64,000 bases of DNA. Origin: Salinivenus lutea. Lineage in GTDB: Bacteria > Bacteroidota > Rhodothermia > Rhodothermales > Salinibacteraceae. The translations under genes and the position numbers were made by a program. Positions 1 through 8,537 of the stretch are shown here, piece after piece. The stretch spans positions 62,001 through 126,000 of the forward strand of contig NCRC01000004.1 in the NCBI GenBank assembly GCA_002894685.1. Direction: 5' to 3'. The notes under the pieces are model-generated. The model saw nothing but the letters and a program-made list of their open reading frames with translations. It made no database searches and had not been told where the DNA came from. The first letter of the stretch is position 1; each line of letters starts with the position of its first letter.

Positions 1-2
1 GG

Positions 3-605
3 GGCGGGGTGGTCGACCTCCGCCAAAACCCCGACTACAAGGTGCGCGCCCCAACCGACGCGGACCGTCACCTCCAGCGCCTCGTCGCCCTCACCCAGAT
101 GACCCTCTCGGGCATGCCCATGATCTACTACGGAACCGCGGCCGGCATGTGGGGCGCCGACGACCCGGACGACCGCAAGCCGATGGTGTGGCCCGATCGC
201 TCCTACGCAGTCGAGGACCGCCATCCCTACGGCCACGACCGACCGGCCGACTCCGTCCAGTTCCGGCGCCCGCTCTTCAACACGTACCAGTCCCTCGTCT
301 CCCTCCGCACCGAGCATGACGCCCTGCGGCGCGGCGCCACCACGGTGCTCGCGGCTGACGACGAGCGGGACCTGCTCTCGTATGCCCGCTCGCACGAAGA
401 CGCCCCCGCGCTCGTCACCGTACTCAACCGAAGCGACGAGGCGCACTCCGCGCGCATCCCCCTGCCCGACTCCCTGGAGGCCGCCTACGAACCGGTCTTT
501 GAAACCCCGAGCGGCGGCGCCTTCCGCGTACAACAGGACGGCACGGCCCTGCTCCTGGAGCTGCCCCCGCACGCCGGCCTCCTCCTCCGCGAGACTGCCC
601 CGTAG
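3..605 (+). CDS. GH13 alpha-amylase family glycosidase, C-terminal part
   Basis: This is the 3' end of a glycosidase gene that begins before the window; the frame is open to the left edge, so the GTG at 9 is not a real start. The visible part holds the last beta-strands of a GH13 barrel (motif LSGMPMIYYG, then WGADDPDDRKPMVWPD) followed by an all-beta C-terminal domain. That combination is typical of neopullulanase, cyclomaltodextrinase or maltogenic amylase enzymes, which cleave alpha-1,4 glucans. The catalytic Asp and Glu lie upstream, so subfamily and substrate cannot be fixed here. The stop codon sits inside a 16-bp tandem duplication. Confidence 0.85.
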   Translation, partial: GGVVDLRQNPDYKVRAPTDADRHLQRLVALTQMTLSGMPMIYYGTAAGMWGADDPDDRKPMVWPDRSYAVEDRHPYGHDRPADSVQFRRPLFNTYQSLVSLRTEHDALRRGATTVLAADDERDLLSYARSHEDAPALVTVLNRSDEAHSARIPLPDSLEAAYEPVFETPSGGAFRVQQDGTALLLELPPHAGLLLRETAP

Positions 606-629
606 CCCCAATTCCCCGTAGCCCCAATT
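598..629 (+). repeat. 16-bp perfect tandem duplication over a stop codon
   Basis: CCCCGTAGCCCCAATT occurs twice in direct succession (598-613 and 614-629). The first copy contains the TAG stop of the glycosidase gene. Sixteen is not a multiple of three, so the second TAG lies in another frame. It looks like a recent replication-slippage product. Confidence 0.85.
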
Positions 630-678
630 CTCGGAGGGCCGGGACATCGGACGTGCCGACGGGCCGCCCAATCCGGGG

Positions 679-969
679 CTATCGGTCGTTCCGGTCCCCC
701 ATGTCCCCGCCCCCGAACAGACGGCCGAGGCCCGCCCGGAGTCGCGTCCAGGCCGACGCACAGGCACCGGTGAGGGACGCGCGGAGGGCCGCCCCCGTCA
801 TCATCATGCGCTCGCGGCGCCACACGAAGGTGCCGTACAGCTCCTCGGCGACCTCTTCTTCCGACATGGACGGCGACAGATGAAGCGCTCGGCGGACCCG
901 TCGGGCGACCTGTCGCTCCCGCTCGGACAGCGAATGGGAGGGATCGAAGTGCGGCGTGGGCGTCGGCAT
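679..969 (-). CDS. small hypothetical protein, weakly HTH-like
   Basis: A 96-residue frame of unrecognised function. Its N-terminal half (LSERERQVARRVR, then SEEEVAEELYG) vaguely recalls the first helices of a LuxR/GerE helix-turn-helix (L-x-x-R-E-x-x-V then I-A-x-x-L), but the recognition helix does not follow and the match may be chance. The C-terminal half is Arg- and Gly-rich. It is preferred over overlapping frames because its codon use and residue mix look coding and it fills a gap of about 580 bases between two better-supported plus-strand genes. There is no operon partner on its strand nearby. Confidence 0.4.
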   Translation of the reverse strand: MPTPTPHFDPSHSLSERERQVARRVRRALHLSPSMSEEEVAEELYGTFVWRRERMMMTGAALRASLTGACASAWTRLRAGLGRLFGGGDMGDRNDR

Positions 970-1184
970 CGGGATCGGTTGGCAGTGAGCATGGGAGTGC
1001 GTACGCTGTCAGCGTCCGCATTGCTTCCGGACGGGGTCGGGGTGCCGTTCGGATTCCCGAAGCGTTCGGTCCGTGGCGGGGCAGATATTGGCGCTTGGTT
1101 ACGGTTTGCCCGGGACACGAAGGTGCCGCGGGTGTTCTGTAAGAGAGAACTGCCTCCCTCTCAACCGCCCCCCCGACACGCCCG

Positions 1185-1484
1185 ATGGCCGCCGAACGCA
1201 AAGCCCTTCTCGCCCGCCTCCACGCCAAGCCCGACACGGTCGACGAGGTCCGCTCCTTTCTCGAAGATGCCCTTCCGCGTGCCGAGGACGAGGAGAAGAC
1301 CATCGCCTGGTACGCCCTTCAGATCGACGACACCACGTTCGGCATCTTCGACACGTTTGCGGGCGAGGAGGGGCGACAGGCCCACCTCGACGGCGAGATT
1401 GCCACGGAACTGCTGGCACGGGCCGACGAGTTGCTACAGGAGCCGCCCCAGATTGAGGAGGTCGAGGTGCTGGCCGCGAAATAG
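1185..1484 (+). CDS. antibiotic biosynthesis monooxygenase (ABM) domain protein
   Basis: A 99-residue protein matching a single ABM/YgiN-type ferredoxin-like fold: an N-terminal strand with 'ALLARLHAKP', a helix 'VDEVRSFLEDAL', then 'WYALQIDDTTFGIFDTF' and 'EGRQAHLDGEIA'. The W-Y-x-x-x and F-G-I-F-D-x-F strands and the R-x-x-H-L helix are the family hallmarks. Family members are small cofactor-free quinol or heme-type oxygenases, or act as stress proteins; the substrate is unknown here. The ATG follows a C-rich tract, as at most starts in this window. The next plus-strand gene begins 24 bases downstream, suggesting a two-gene unit. Confidence 0.8.
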   Translation: MAAERKALLARLHAKPDTVDEVRSFLEDALPRAEDEEKTIAWYALQIDDTTFGIFDTFAGEEGRQAHLDGEIATELLARADELLQEPPQIEEVEVLAAK

Positions 1485-1508
1485 TCGCAACGATCCCCCC
1501 GACGCCCC

Positions 1509-1853
1509 ATGTCCGTCCCCTTGGCCGTGATCGGCCGGAAGTTCTCGGAGCCGGTGACCGGCCCGAATGGACGCCCGATCGACCTTTCGGACCGCGTCCT
1601 TCCCCGCTCCCTCGACGAGCCCTCGGCCGAACGCCTCCTCGACGCCGTGGAGCGGGCCGTCCGTGAAATGCGGATTCGACAGCGGAGTGCCCCGATGAGC
1701 ACGACCGCGCCCCTCCGGCTCGGCCTCGTCTTGCCCCGCAGCGTGGACACCGCCGACCTTGATCTGCAGTCGGTTGACTTTGACTCGGCGGACGACCGGT
1801 CGGAGGTGCTCGACGCCCTCCGCTCGCTGGAGAGCGGCTTCCTGTCAGGGTGA
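1509..1853 (+). CDS. hypothetical protein
   Basis: A 114-residue acidic protein with no family recognised. It contains an amphipathic helical stretch around residues 35-60 (SAERLLDAVERAVREMR) and an Asp-rich C-terminal half ending in a likely helix. There is no signal peptide or membrane segment. It starts 24 bases after the ABM-domain gene on the same strand and its stop nearly touches the convergent aroA end, so it is probably co-transcribed with the ABM gene. Coding status is supported by position and acidic composition rather than homology. Confidence 0.6.
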   Translation: MSVPLAVIGRKFSEPVTGPNGRPIDLSDRVLPRSLDEPSAERLLDAVERAVREMRIRQRSAPMSTTAPLRLGLVLPRSVDTADLDLQSVDFDSADDRSEVLDALRSLESGFLSG

Positions 1854-1867
1854 CCCAACGATCGGCC

Positions 1868-3157
1868 TCAGACGGATGCGAGGCGGTGAAGCTCCGTCCA
1901 GAAGTCTGGAAACGACACGCGGGCGCACTCGGCGTCGGTGATGGTCGTCGCCCCGTGTGCCACGAGGCCCGCGACCCCCATCGACATGGCGATCCGGTGG
2001 TCGTCGAAGCTCTTGACGGATCCGCCCAGCAGGTTGGGCCCGTTGCCCTCGATGGTGAGGCCATCCTCGCGCTCCTGCACCTCAACGCCGAGCGCCCGCA
2101 GGTTTTGCGCCATGGCGTGCAGGCGATCGGTCTCCTTCACCCGAAGCTCTTCGGCGTCGCGGATTTCGGTGCGCCCCTCCGCGCAGGCGGCGGCCACGGA
2201 CAGCACCGGAATCTCGTCGATGAGGTTCGGGATGAGGCGTCCCCCCACATCTACGCCCGAGAGGGCCGCCGTGCGCACCGTGATGTCGCCCACCGGCTCC
2301 GCCCCCAGCACCCGCTCGTTCTCGATGGTGATGTCGGCCCCCATCCCGTCCAGGACGTCCAGGAGCGCCGTGCGCGAGGGGTTGAGGCCCACGTCCTTGA
2401 GCTGAAGCTCGCTGTTGGGCACGATCGAGCCCGCCACGAGGAAGAAGGACGCCCCGGAGAAGTCGCCCGGAACGGTCCAGGTGGTCGCGGGCACGGTATG
2501 CCCGGAGTCGACGATCAGATGCCGCTCCCCGCCCAGCTCTTCTACCTTCAGCCCCAGCATGCGCTCGGTGTGGTCGCGGCAGGGCGTCGGCTCAATCACC
2601 ACCGTGCGCCCCGTCGCGTAGAGCCCGGCGAGAAGGACGCAGGATTTGACCTGGGCCGAGGCCATCGGCAGCCGGTACTCAATGGGCTTGAGGCCCGACT
2701 GTGTGCCGCGGATGCGGATGGGCGCGCAGCCCTCTCGCAGCTCTACGCGGGCCCCCATGGCCTGCAGGGGATCGGCGATGCGCTCCATGGGACGCTGGCG
2801 CAACGACGCATCGCCCGTGAGTACGCTTCCGAACCGCTGCCCCGCCATGATGCCCGCAAGCAGGCGCATCGTGGTGCCCGAGTTGCCGCAATCCAGTGGC
2901 TCGTCCGGCGGGCGGAGTCCGTCAAGGCCCTGTCCTTCGACCTCGAGCACCCCCTCGTCGGTTCGCTCCGCCGATATCCCGAGGGCCCGAACGCATTCGA
3001 GGGTGGACTGGGGATCGGCCGAGGTCGGGAAATTGTGAATCCGAGAGGTCCCTTCTCCCAGGGCCGAGAGCAGGGCCGACCGGTGCGAAATGGACTTGTC
3101 GGCGGGCAGCGACACGGTGCCGGTCAGGGACGAGGCCTGACGAATCGTCTGCATCAT
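1868..3157 (-). CDS. aroA: 3-phosphoshikimate 1-carboxyvinyltransferase (EPSP synthase)
   Basis: Sixth step of the shikimate pathway: transfers enolpyruvyl from PEP to shikimate-3-phosphate in the cytosol. The 429-residue length is normal. Recognisable motifs in order are LPADKSISHR (substrate-binding Lys, Ser, Arg) near residue 20, the PEP loop GNSGTTMR, LRQRPM, ASAQVKS, the catalytic Asp in NLIDEIPVL, VKETDRL and the C-terminal DDHRIAMS. The PEP loop reads GNSGTT rather than the E. coli GNAGTA, a variant seen in Gram-positive-like enzymes. The first Met is followed by a second one codon later; either could be used. It is convergent with the small gene ending at 1853. Confidence 0.97.
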   Translation of the reverse strand: MMQTIRQASSLTGTVSLPADKSISHRSALLSALGEGTSRIHNFPTSADPQSTLECVRALGISAERTDEGVLEVEGQGLDGLRPPDEPLDCGNSGTTMRLLAGIMAGQRFGSVLTGDASLRQRPMERIADPLQAMGARVELREGCAPIRIRGTQSGLKPIEYRLPMASAQVKSCVLLAGLYATGRTVVIEPTPCRDHTERMLGLKVEELGGERHLIVDSGHTVPATTWTVPGDFSGASFFLVAGSIVPNSELQLKDVGLNPSRTALLDVLDGMGADITIENERVLGAEPVGDITVRTAALSGVDVGGRLIPNLIDEIPVLSVAAACAEGRTEIRDAEELRVKETDRLHAMAQNLRALGVEVQEREDGLTIEGNGPNLLGGSVKSFDDHRIAMSMGVAGLVAHGATTITDAECARVSFPDFWTELHRLASV

Positions 3158-3299
3158 AGGAACGGCGGTACGAGAAAACGACGGGTGCGCGGACCTTCAT
3201 GGTAAGAATCAGCGCCCCGAGGATCGAACACCGCATAGCTCCTTTAAGGGGCAGGCGCACCCGCATGCACGGCTCCGCTCCCCAGTGGGCGTCGCCCCG

Positions 3300-4373
3300 T
3301 TACCACAGCGGCGTCTCTTCCGTCGAGGACATCGGGAAGGTGTCGGTCATCGATCGGAGGAGCGACTGCTTCTGATCGTAGGGGAGGAAGGCGTAGCGGA
3401 AGCCGTTGAGCGCAATCTCTCGCATGTGGCTCGGCCCCAGGTTGCAGTGCTGGTACACGCGCCACAGCTCCTCGGTAACCGAAGTGCGGCTGAAGAGCCG
3501 ATTGTCCGTGTTGACCGTCACCGGGATATTGGACTTCACGTACGTCTCGATGGGGTGGGCCTCCAGGCTGGGCACCGCCTGCGTGTGGACGTTGCTCGAC
3601 GGGCAGATTTCGAGCGGGATGCGGTGGTTGGCAAAGTACCGCATGAGTTCCGGGTCCTTGCGCAGCGAGATGCCGTGCCCGATGCGGTGGGCCCCACAGT
3701 AAAAGAGCGCCTGCCGAATGGAGTCGGGGCCCCACGCCTCCCCGGCGTGGATGGTGAGGTTGAGCAGGTTGTTGCGGGCGTGGTAGAAGGCGTGGAGGTG
3801 CCCCTTCGGCGGGTTGCCCGCTTCTCCGCCTGCCAGATCGAACGCCACGATCCCCTCGTGCTTGTACTCCACCGCCAGCTCGGCCAGCCGCATCGACGCA
3901 CTCTCGAACCGATCGCGCAGGCCGCACACAATCAGGGAGGTGGTGATGTCGAAGTCCCGCTCGGCCTGGGTCAGCCCATCGAGGACGGCATCGTTGGCCT
4001 CCTCCAGCGAGAGCCCGTCCTCCACGTGCAGGATCGGCGAGTAGCGCACCTCCAGGTACCGCACATTCTCCGCCGCATTGTCCTCGGCCAGCTCGTAGGC
4101 GGCGCGGCGCAGGGCGTCAGTCGTTTGGAGGAGCGGAATCGTGTACTGGAACCACGCCAGGTACGCCTCCAGGGTGTCGGAGCGCTCCACCTCGCGAAGC
4201 TCCTCGCGCAGGCCCTCTACGCTATCGGCCGGAAGCACGTCGCGCTTCCCCTCCTGGCGCGCCAGGTCCAGCATGGTCTCCAGGCGCATCGAGCCGTCGA
4301 GGTGACAGTGCAGTTCGGCCTTCGGCCACGACGCGATGTCGTCGCGGGTGAGGGCGGGCGAGTCGGAGGGCAT
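3300..4373 (-). CDS. add: adenosine deaminase
   Basis: Zinc-dependent hydrolytic deamination of adenosine (or deoxyadenosine) to inosine; purine salvage, cytosolic. The protein is 357 residues from the ATG at 4373; longer upstream frames start inside non-coding sequence and add no domain. Metal and catalytic motifs are H-x-H at residues 22-24 (LHCHLDGS), DLAGGE, HAGE, RIGHG, EICPSSN and NTDN. The last motif carries Asn after the metal-binding Asp instead of the second Asp of the mammalian enzyme; I recall the same arrangement in other bacterial Add proteins, so it is not treated as a defect. Adenine or other amidohydrolase specificity is a minor alternative. Confidence 0.92.
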   Translation of the reverse strand: MPSDSPALTRDDIASWPKAELHCHLDGSMRLETMLDLARQEGKRDVLPADSVEGLREELREVERSDTLEAYLAWFQYTIPLLQTTDALRRAAYELAEDNAAENVRYLEVRYSPILHVEDGLSLEEANDAVLDGLTQAERDFDITTSLIVCGLRDRFESASMRLAELAVEYKHEGIVAFDLAGGEAGNPPKGHLHAFYHARNNLLNLTIHAGEAWGPDSIRQALFYCGAHRIGHGISLRKDPELMRYFANHRIPLEICPSSNVHTQAVPSLEAHPIETYVKSNIPVTVNTDNRLFSRTSVTEELWRVYQHCNLGPSHMREIALNGFRYAFLPYDQKQSLLRSMTDTFPMSSTEETPLW

Positions 4374-4669
4374 GGGCGGATACGGGGTCGGTGCGACAAC
4401 GTGCGCAGCGGGGGCGACCCGGCCGCTACGACCGGAGATCGCCTCAATCTCGCTTAGATTTTTCACCCCAACATTTCCACCCGTCGGGCTGTTTCGGACG
4501 ACGTGTGCGCTCTCGATGAGACGCCGACGGTGCACGACCGAACGGAACCCCCGTCCGCTCCGCATCGTTTGGATTTTTCCTGAGGTTCCGCCCGTCGTGC
4601 CGCGGATCCCCGCGGCCCGTCGATGCGGGTGAGGCCTCCACGCGTTTTCCTCATTGTCCCCTCCCGGCC
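4374..4669. other. divergent intergenic region between add and tatA
   Basis: This 296-base spacer separates two divergent genes, so it should hold two promoters. Two T-tracts stand out in an otherwise GC-rich stretch, TTAGATTTTTC near 4453 and TTGGATTTTTC near 4570. A similar TTGGATTTTTG lies upstream of the S9 peptidase gene near 31566. No confident -35/-10 pair or riboswitch was seen. Confidence 0.4.
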
Positions 4670-4993
4670 ATGGGTACGCCCGGTCCCCTTGAACTTCTTC
4701 TTCTGTTTGCGGTCGTGCTGCTGATCTTCGGCGCCAAGCGCATCCCCGAAATTGCCCGCGGCATCGGCAAGGGCATTCGCGAGTTCAAGGATGCCACGAG
4801 CGAGATTTCGCGCGAGCTGGAGGCCGAAGGGCAGAACCGCCAGATCAACCAGCCGCAGGCCCCGCAGCAGGGCGCTCCCCAGGCGCGCCAGCCGCAGCAG
4901 GAGCCGGCGCCGCAGTCGTCCCCACCTGAGGGAGCGGAAGACGCCCAAGAGCAGCCGTCCAGAGGCCACGGCGACCGCGGCAGCACCGAGTAG
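4670..4993 (+). CDS. tatA: Sec-independent translocase protein TatA/E
   Basis: Pore-forming subunit of the twin-arginine system, which exports folded proteins across the inner membrane. The 107-residue protein has one N-terminal membrane helix (about residues 6-20), the FG-A-K-R-I-P hinge and the amphipathic helix EIARGIGKGIREFKDA, then an acidic helix and a disordered Gln/Pro/Ala-rich tail. That tail makes it somewhat longer than E. coli TatA. The hydrophilic, acidic tail fits a halophile. The start follows CCCCTCCCGGCC, with no purine-rich ribosome site. No tatB or tatC is nearby. Confidence 0.92.
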   Translation: MGTPGPLELLLLFAVVLLIFGAKRIPEIARGIGKGIREFKDATSEISRELEAEGQNRQINQPQAPQQGAPQARQPQQEPAPQSSPPEGAEDAQEQPSRGHGDRGSTE

Positions 4994-5078
4994 CCTCCCG
5001 CCCCCGGGTCCGGGCACAGGCGGGGAGCGGCCGGACCTCTTCCTTACAGTTGCTCGTCCCACCACATCTGTGTAGCAC

Positions 5079-6644
5079 GTGTCCGTCAGCACCGACTCTC
5101 CCACGTTCGCCGAGGCCCATCAGGCTCTTCAATCCGGAGACACCAGTTGCGAAGAGCTGGTTTCGTCCTTTTTGGCCCGGATTGACGAGCACGACGACAC
5201 GCTCAACGCCTTCACGACCGTCGACCGCGACGGGGCCCTGAACCACGCCCGCTACCTCGACAGCCAGCGGGAACGGGGCAACCCGCGCCCCCTCTCGGGC
5301 CTCGTCCTCGGCATCAAGGACAACATCTGCATCCGCGGGTACCCCGTGAGCTGCGGCTCGAAGATGCTGAAGGACTTCTCGTCGCTCTACGACGCGACGG
5401 TGATTGAGCGCCTGCGCGAGGCCGGGGCCATCTTTATCGGCAAAACGAACTGCGACGAGTTCGGCATGGGGTCGTCGAACGAGACCTCGCACTTCGGCCC
5501 CGTGCGCAACCCGCACGATCCGGAGCGCGTGCCGGGGGGCAGCTCCGGGGGCTCGGCCGCCGCGGTGGCCGCGGGCCTGTGCCACGCCGCCCTGGGCAGC
5601 GATACGGGCGGCTCGGTGCGCCAGCCGTCGGCCTTCTGCGGCACCGTCGGGCTCAAACCCACCTACGGGCGCGTCAGCCGCTCCGGACTGGTGGCGTTCG
5701 CCTCGTCGCTCGACGTGATCGGCCCCATGACCAACAGCGTGGAGGACGCCGCCACGCTCCTGAACGTCATCGCCGGCGAGGACCCGAACGACTCCACCAG
5801 CGCGTCGGTCGACGTGCCGGACTACACGGACGCCCTCACCGGCACCGTGGAGGGGCTGAAGGTGGGCCTTCCCACAGAATACTTCGCCTCGGATGGCCTC
5901 GACCCCGACATCCGCGAGGTGGTCGAAGCGCAGGTCGACCGCCTGGCCGATGAGGGCGCCGAGATCACCGAGGTCTCCCTGCCCCACACCGAATACGGCA
6001 TCGCGACGTACTACCTCCTCGCCACGGCGGAGGCCTCCAGCAACCTTGCCCGCTACGACGGCATTCGTTACGGCTACCGCGCCGACCTGGAGGATGCAAA
6101 GGCTGAGCTTCGAGAACGCCGAACCGAACTGAAAGACGAGCTGGCCGCCGCCCGCACGCAGGGCAACGACGAGCGGGTCGCGGAACTCGAGGCCGAGCTC
6201 GACGACGAACAGAGCGCCCTCGACGCCCTCTACACCCGCACCCGCACCGAGGGCTTCGGCGACGAGGTGAAGCGCCGCATCATGCTGGGCACCTACGTCC
6301 TCTCCGCCGGCTACTACGATAAGTACTACGAAAAAGCCCAGCGCGCCCGCACCCTCATCCGGCACGACTTCGACCGCGCCTTCGAGACGGTCGACGTGCT
6401 CGTGACCCCCACCACGCCGACGCCCCCCTTCCGCCTCGGGGAAAAGACGGACGATCCCCTGGAGATGTACCTGAACGACATCTACACGGTCACGGCCAAC
6501 CTGGCCGGCATCCCGGCCCTCTCGGTGCCCGTGGGGCCGCACCCGCAGACCCCCGACCTGCCCGTCGGCCTCCAGCTGCTGGGCCCGCACTTCGACGAGG
6601 CCACGCTGCTGCAGGTGGGCGACGTACTGACGAGCGAGGAATAG
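5079..6644 (+). CDS. gatA: Asp-tRNA(Asn)/Glu-tRNA(Gln) amidotransferase subunit A
   Basis: Amidase subunit of GatCAB; it hydrolyses glutamine and passes ammonia to GatB to convert misacylated Glu-tRNA(Gln) or Asp-tRNA(Asn). The amidase-signature triad is visible: Lys80 (GIKDNI), Ser155 (GGSSGGS) and Ser179 (TGGSVRQP). At 521 residues it is longer than the usual 480-490. The excess is a charged helical insertion at about residues 335-383, between the YGYR segment and TRTEGFGDEVKRRIMLGTY. The start is a GTG; the N-terminal 'TFAEAHQAL' region matches the family. No gatB or gatC is adjacent. The AspRS at 22,712 looks non-discriminating, consistent with use of this pathway. Confidence 0.95.
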   Translation: MSVSTDSPTFAEAHQALQSGDTSCEELVSSFLARIDEHDDTLNAFTTVDRDGALNHARYLDSQRERGNPRPLSGLVLGIKDNICIRGYPVSCGSKMLKDFSSLYDATVIERLREAGAIFIGKTNCDEFGMGSSNETSHFGPVRNPHDPERVPGGSSGGSAAAVAAGLCHAALGSDTGGSVRQPSAFCGTVGLKPTYGRVSRSGLVAFASSLDVIGPMTNSVEDAATLLNVIAGEDPNDSTSASVDVPDYTDALTGTVEGLKVGLPTEYFASDGLDPDIREVVEAQVDRLADEGAEITEVSLPHTEYGIATYYLLATAEASSNLARYDGIRYGYRADLEDAKAELRERRTELKDELAAARTQGNDERVAELEAELDDEQSALDALYTRTRTEGFGDEVKRRIMLGTYVLSAGYYDKYYEKAQRARTLIRHDFDRAFETVDVLVTPTTPTPPFRLGEKTDDPLEMYLNDIYTVTANLAGIPALSVPVGPHPQTPDLPVGLQLLGPHFDEATLLQVGDVLTSEE

Positions 6645-6764
6645 GCAAAGATCTTGCGCTTGCGGGCGCTGGACGATACCATCATTTTGCTGTGGCCGCC
6701 GGGCCTTCTGCCCGCCCCGGCCCGCTCCCGCTCCGCACGTGCTCACCCAACTCCCCTCGAACGC

Positions 6765-7634
6765 ATGAGTATTCTCGTCGACGACGACACCCGCCTGGTG
6801 GTCCAGGGCTTCACCGGCTCGGAAGGATCGTTTCACGCCGAACAGATGATTGAGTACGGCACGAACGTGGTGGCCGGCGTCACCCCCGGCAAGGGCGGGC
6901 AGACCCACCTCGACCGGCCCGTCTACAACACCGTGGCCGAGGCGGTGGAGAAGGAAAACGCCAACACGTCCATCATCTTCGTCCCCCCGCCCTTCGCCGC
7001 GGACGCCATCCAGGAGGCCGCCGACGCCGGGATTGAGGTCATCATGTGCATCACGGAGGGCATCCCGCAGGCCGATATGAAGCCGACGTACCACTACGTG
7101 CGCAAGCAGGGGACGCACCTGATTGGCCCCAACTGCCCCGGGGCCATTACGCCGGGCGAGGCCAAGGTCGGCATCATGCCCGCCATGATCTTTGAACCCG
7201 GCCCGATCGGGCTCATTTCTCGCTCCGGCACGCTCACCTACGAGGCTGTCGACCAGCTCACGCGCGCCGGATACGGCCAGAGCACAGCTGTCGGCATTGG
7301 TGGCGACCCGGTCATCGGCACGCGCTTCATCGACGCGCTGGAGATGTTCGAGGACGACCCCGACACCGAAGGCGTCGTGCTCATCGGCGAGATTGGCGGC
7401 TCGGACGAGCAGGAGGCCGCGAAGTACATCCGCGACCACATGGAGACGCCGGTCTTCGGCTTCATCGCCGGGCGCACGGCCCCTCCGGGACGCCGCATGG
7501 GCCACGCCGGCGCCATCGTGTCCGGCGGGTCCGGCACCGCCGAGGCCAAGTTCGAGGCGCTGGAGGCCGCCGGCGCAACGGTCGTGAAAAACCCGGCCCT
7601 CATCGGCGACACGGTGAAGGAGGTGATGGGGTAG
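6765..7634 (+). CDS. sucD: succinate-CoA ligase (ADP/GDP-forming) subunit alpha
   Basis: TCA-cycle enzyme making succinyl-CoA reversibly with substrate-level phosphorylation. From the ATG at 6765 it is 289 residues, the same length as E. coli SucD. The N-terminal CoA-binding Rossmann fold begins '[14 protein letters not shown]', then GVTPGKGG and [12 protein letters not shown]. The phosphorylated active-site His is His247 in [10 protein letters not shown]. In-frame upstream codons back to 6654 were rejected because they add no conserved sequence. The partner subunit sucC is not in the window, so the two subunits are probably not in one operon here. Confidence 0.96.
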   Translation: MSILVDDDTRLVVQGFTGSEGSFHAEQMIEYGTNVVAGVTPGKGGQTHLDRPVYNTVAEAVEKENANTSIIFVPPPFAADAIQEAADAGIEVIMCITEGIPQADMKPTYHYVRKQGTHLIGPNCPGAITPGEAKVGIMPAMIFEPGPIGLISRSGTLTYEAVDQLTRAGYGQSTAVGIGGDPVIGTRFIDALEMFEDDPDTEGVVLIGEIGGSDEQEAAKYIRDHMETPVFGFIAGRTAPPGRRMGHAGAIVSGGSGTAEAKFEALEAAGATVVKNPALIGDTVKEVMG

Positions 7635-7819
7635 CTCCCCGTCGCGACCGCTTGTCCCGCCCGGCGGAGGCTCTGGGCCCGTCTCCGGCGGTGTGCGCCA
7701 TGAGCACGTGAGTATGAGGTATGGGAGTGGGGGGCGTGGGACTCTGCACCTCTTCCGCTTCCGTTCCCCACGCCCCCACACGCCTCCCCTCTCCCCTCCT
7801 TCTTTCCCCACTGCCCCCG

Positions 7820-8407
7820 ATGTTCGACGAGGCCTCTTTTGTCATTGGAGCAGCACAGTGGGAGCAGTTGCCCGCCGACGGGCGGCCCGAGGTGGCGATG
7901 ATCGGGCGGTCCAACGTGGGCAAGAGCTCGCTCCTGAATGCGCTGCTGCACCGCAAAAACCTGGCGTACACCAGCAAAACGCCGGGCAAGACGCAGCAGC
8001 TCAACTACTTCCTCATCGACAACCGCTTCTACCTCGTCGACTTGCCGGGCTACGGCTACGCCAAGGCCCCGTCCTCGGCCCGTGCCAAGTGGGCCCAGCT
8101 CCAGGAGCGCTACATCGCCGAGCGGACTCCCCTCCGCGGCGTCGTCCAGCTCGTCGACAGCCGCCACCCGCCGCAGGACAACGACATTGCGCTGATGAAG
8201 GAGCTGCACCGAATCGGTCACCCGCACCTCATTGCCCTCACCAAGGCCGATAAGCTCTCGGGCAACGGGCGGGCCCGGGCACAGCGACGCATCGACGAGT
8301 GCCTGTCCGACCTGGGCCTGGAGCGTCCCACCATCCTCACGTCCGCCAACAGTGGGCGTGGAATTGGGGACGTGCGCCGCTGGATCGGCACCACGTGCCT
8401 CGGGTAA
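7820..8407 (+). CDS. engB: ribosome biogenesis GTP-binding protein EngB/YsxC/YihA
   Basis: TRAFAC-class GTPase needed for large ribosomal subunit assembly. The 195-residue protein starts at ATG 7820. It shows G1 GRSNVGKSS, G2 TSKTPGKT, G3 DLPGYG, G4 TKAD and G5 TSAN in the right order and spacing for the family. The upstream in-frame extension from 7721 encodes a Ser/Pro-rich stretch without homology and lies in a T/C-rich leader (about 7735-7818), so it is left out. The flanking genes sucD and the serA-like gene are on the same strand but separated by 130-190 bases. Confidence 0.95.
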   Translation: MFDEASFVIGAAQWEQLPADGRPEVAMIGRSNVGKSSLLNALLHRKNLAYTSKTPGKTQQLNYFLIDNRFYLVDLPGYGYAKAPSSARAKWAQLQERYIAERTPLRGVVQLVDSRHPPQDNDIALMKELHRIGHPHLIALTKADKLSGNGRARAQRRIDECLSDLGLERPTILTSANSGRGIGDVRRWIGTTCLG

Positions 8408-8537
8408 AAGCGGTGGAAGCGCTCCCGCCAAAAGACTTGGCTCGTTCTTTACCTTCGCCTGCTGCATTTGGCGGCCGTCCCGGCCTTAGTTGCATCGTAG
8501 CACCGCAGGCTCCCGTTCTGACTCTCTTCGCAAACGC

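Noticed and set aside
679-969. LuxR-type regulator
   Set aside because: Only the first helix resembles the family; the recognition helix and normal spacing are missing.
1850-3205. 451-codon plus-strand frame over aroA
   Set aside because: It is antisense to a textbook EPSP synthase and lacks any family feature.
3300-4373. Asn instead of the second active-site Asp in adenosine deaminase (NTDN)
   Set aside because: Other bacterial adenosine deaminases appear to carry the same motif, so it is not evidence of inactivation.
4845-7811. 988-codon minus-strand frame across gatA and sucD
   Set aside because: It is antisense to two well-conserved enzymes and its translation is Arg-, Gly- and Val-rich without domains.
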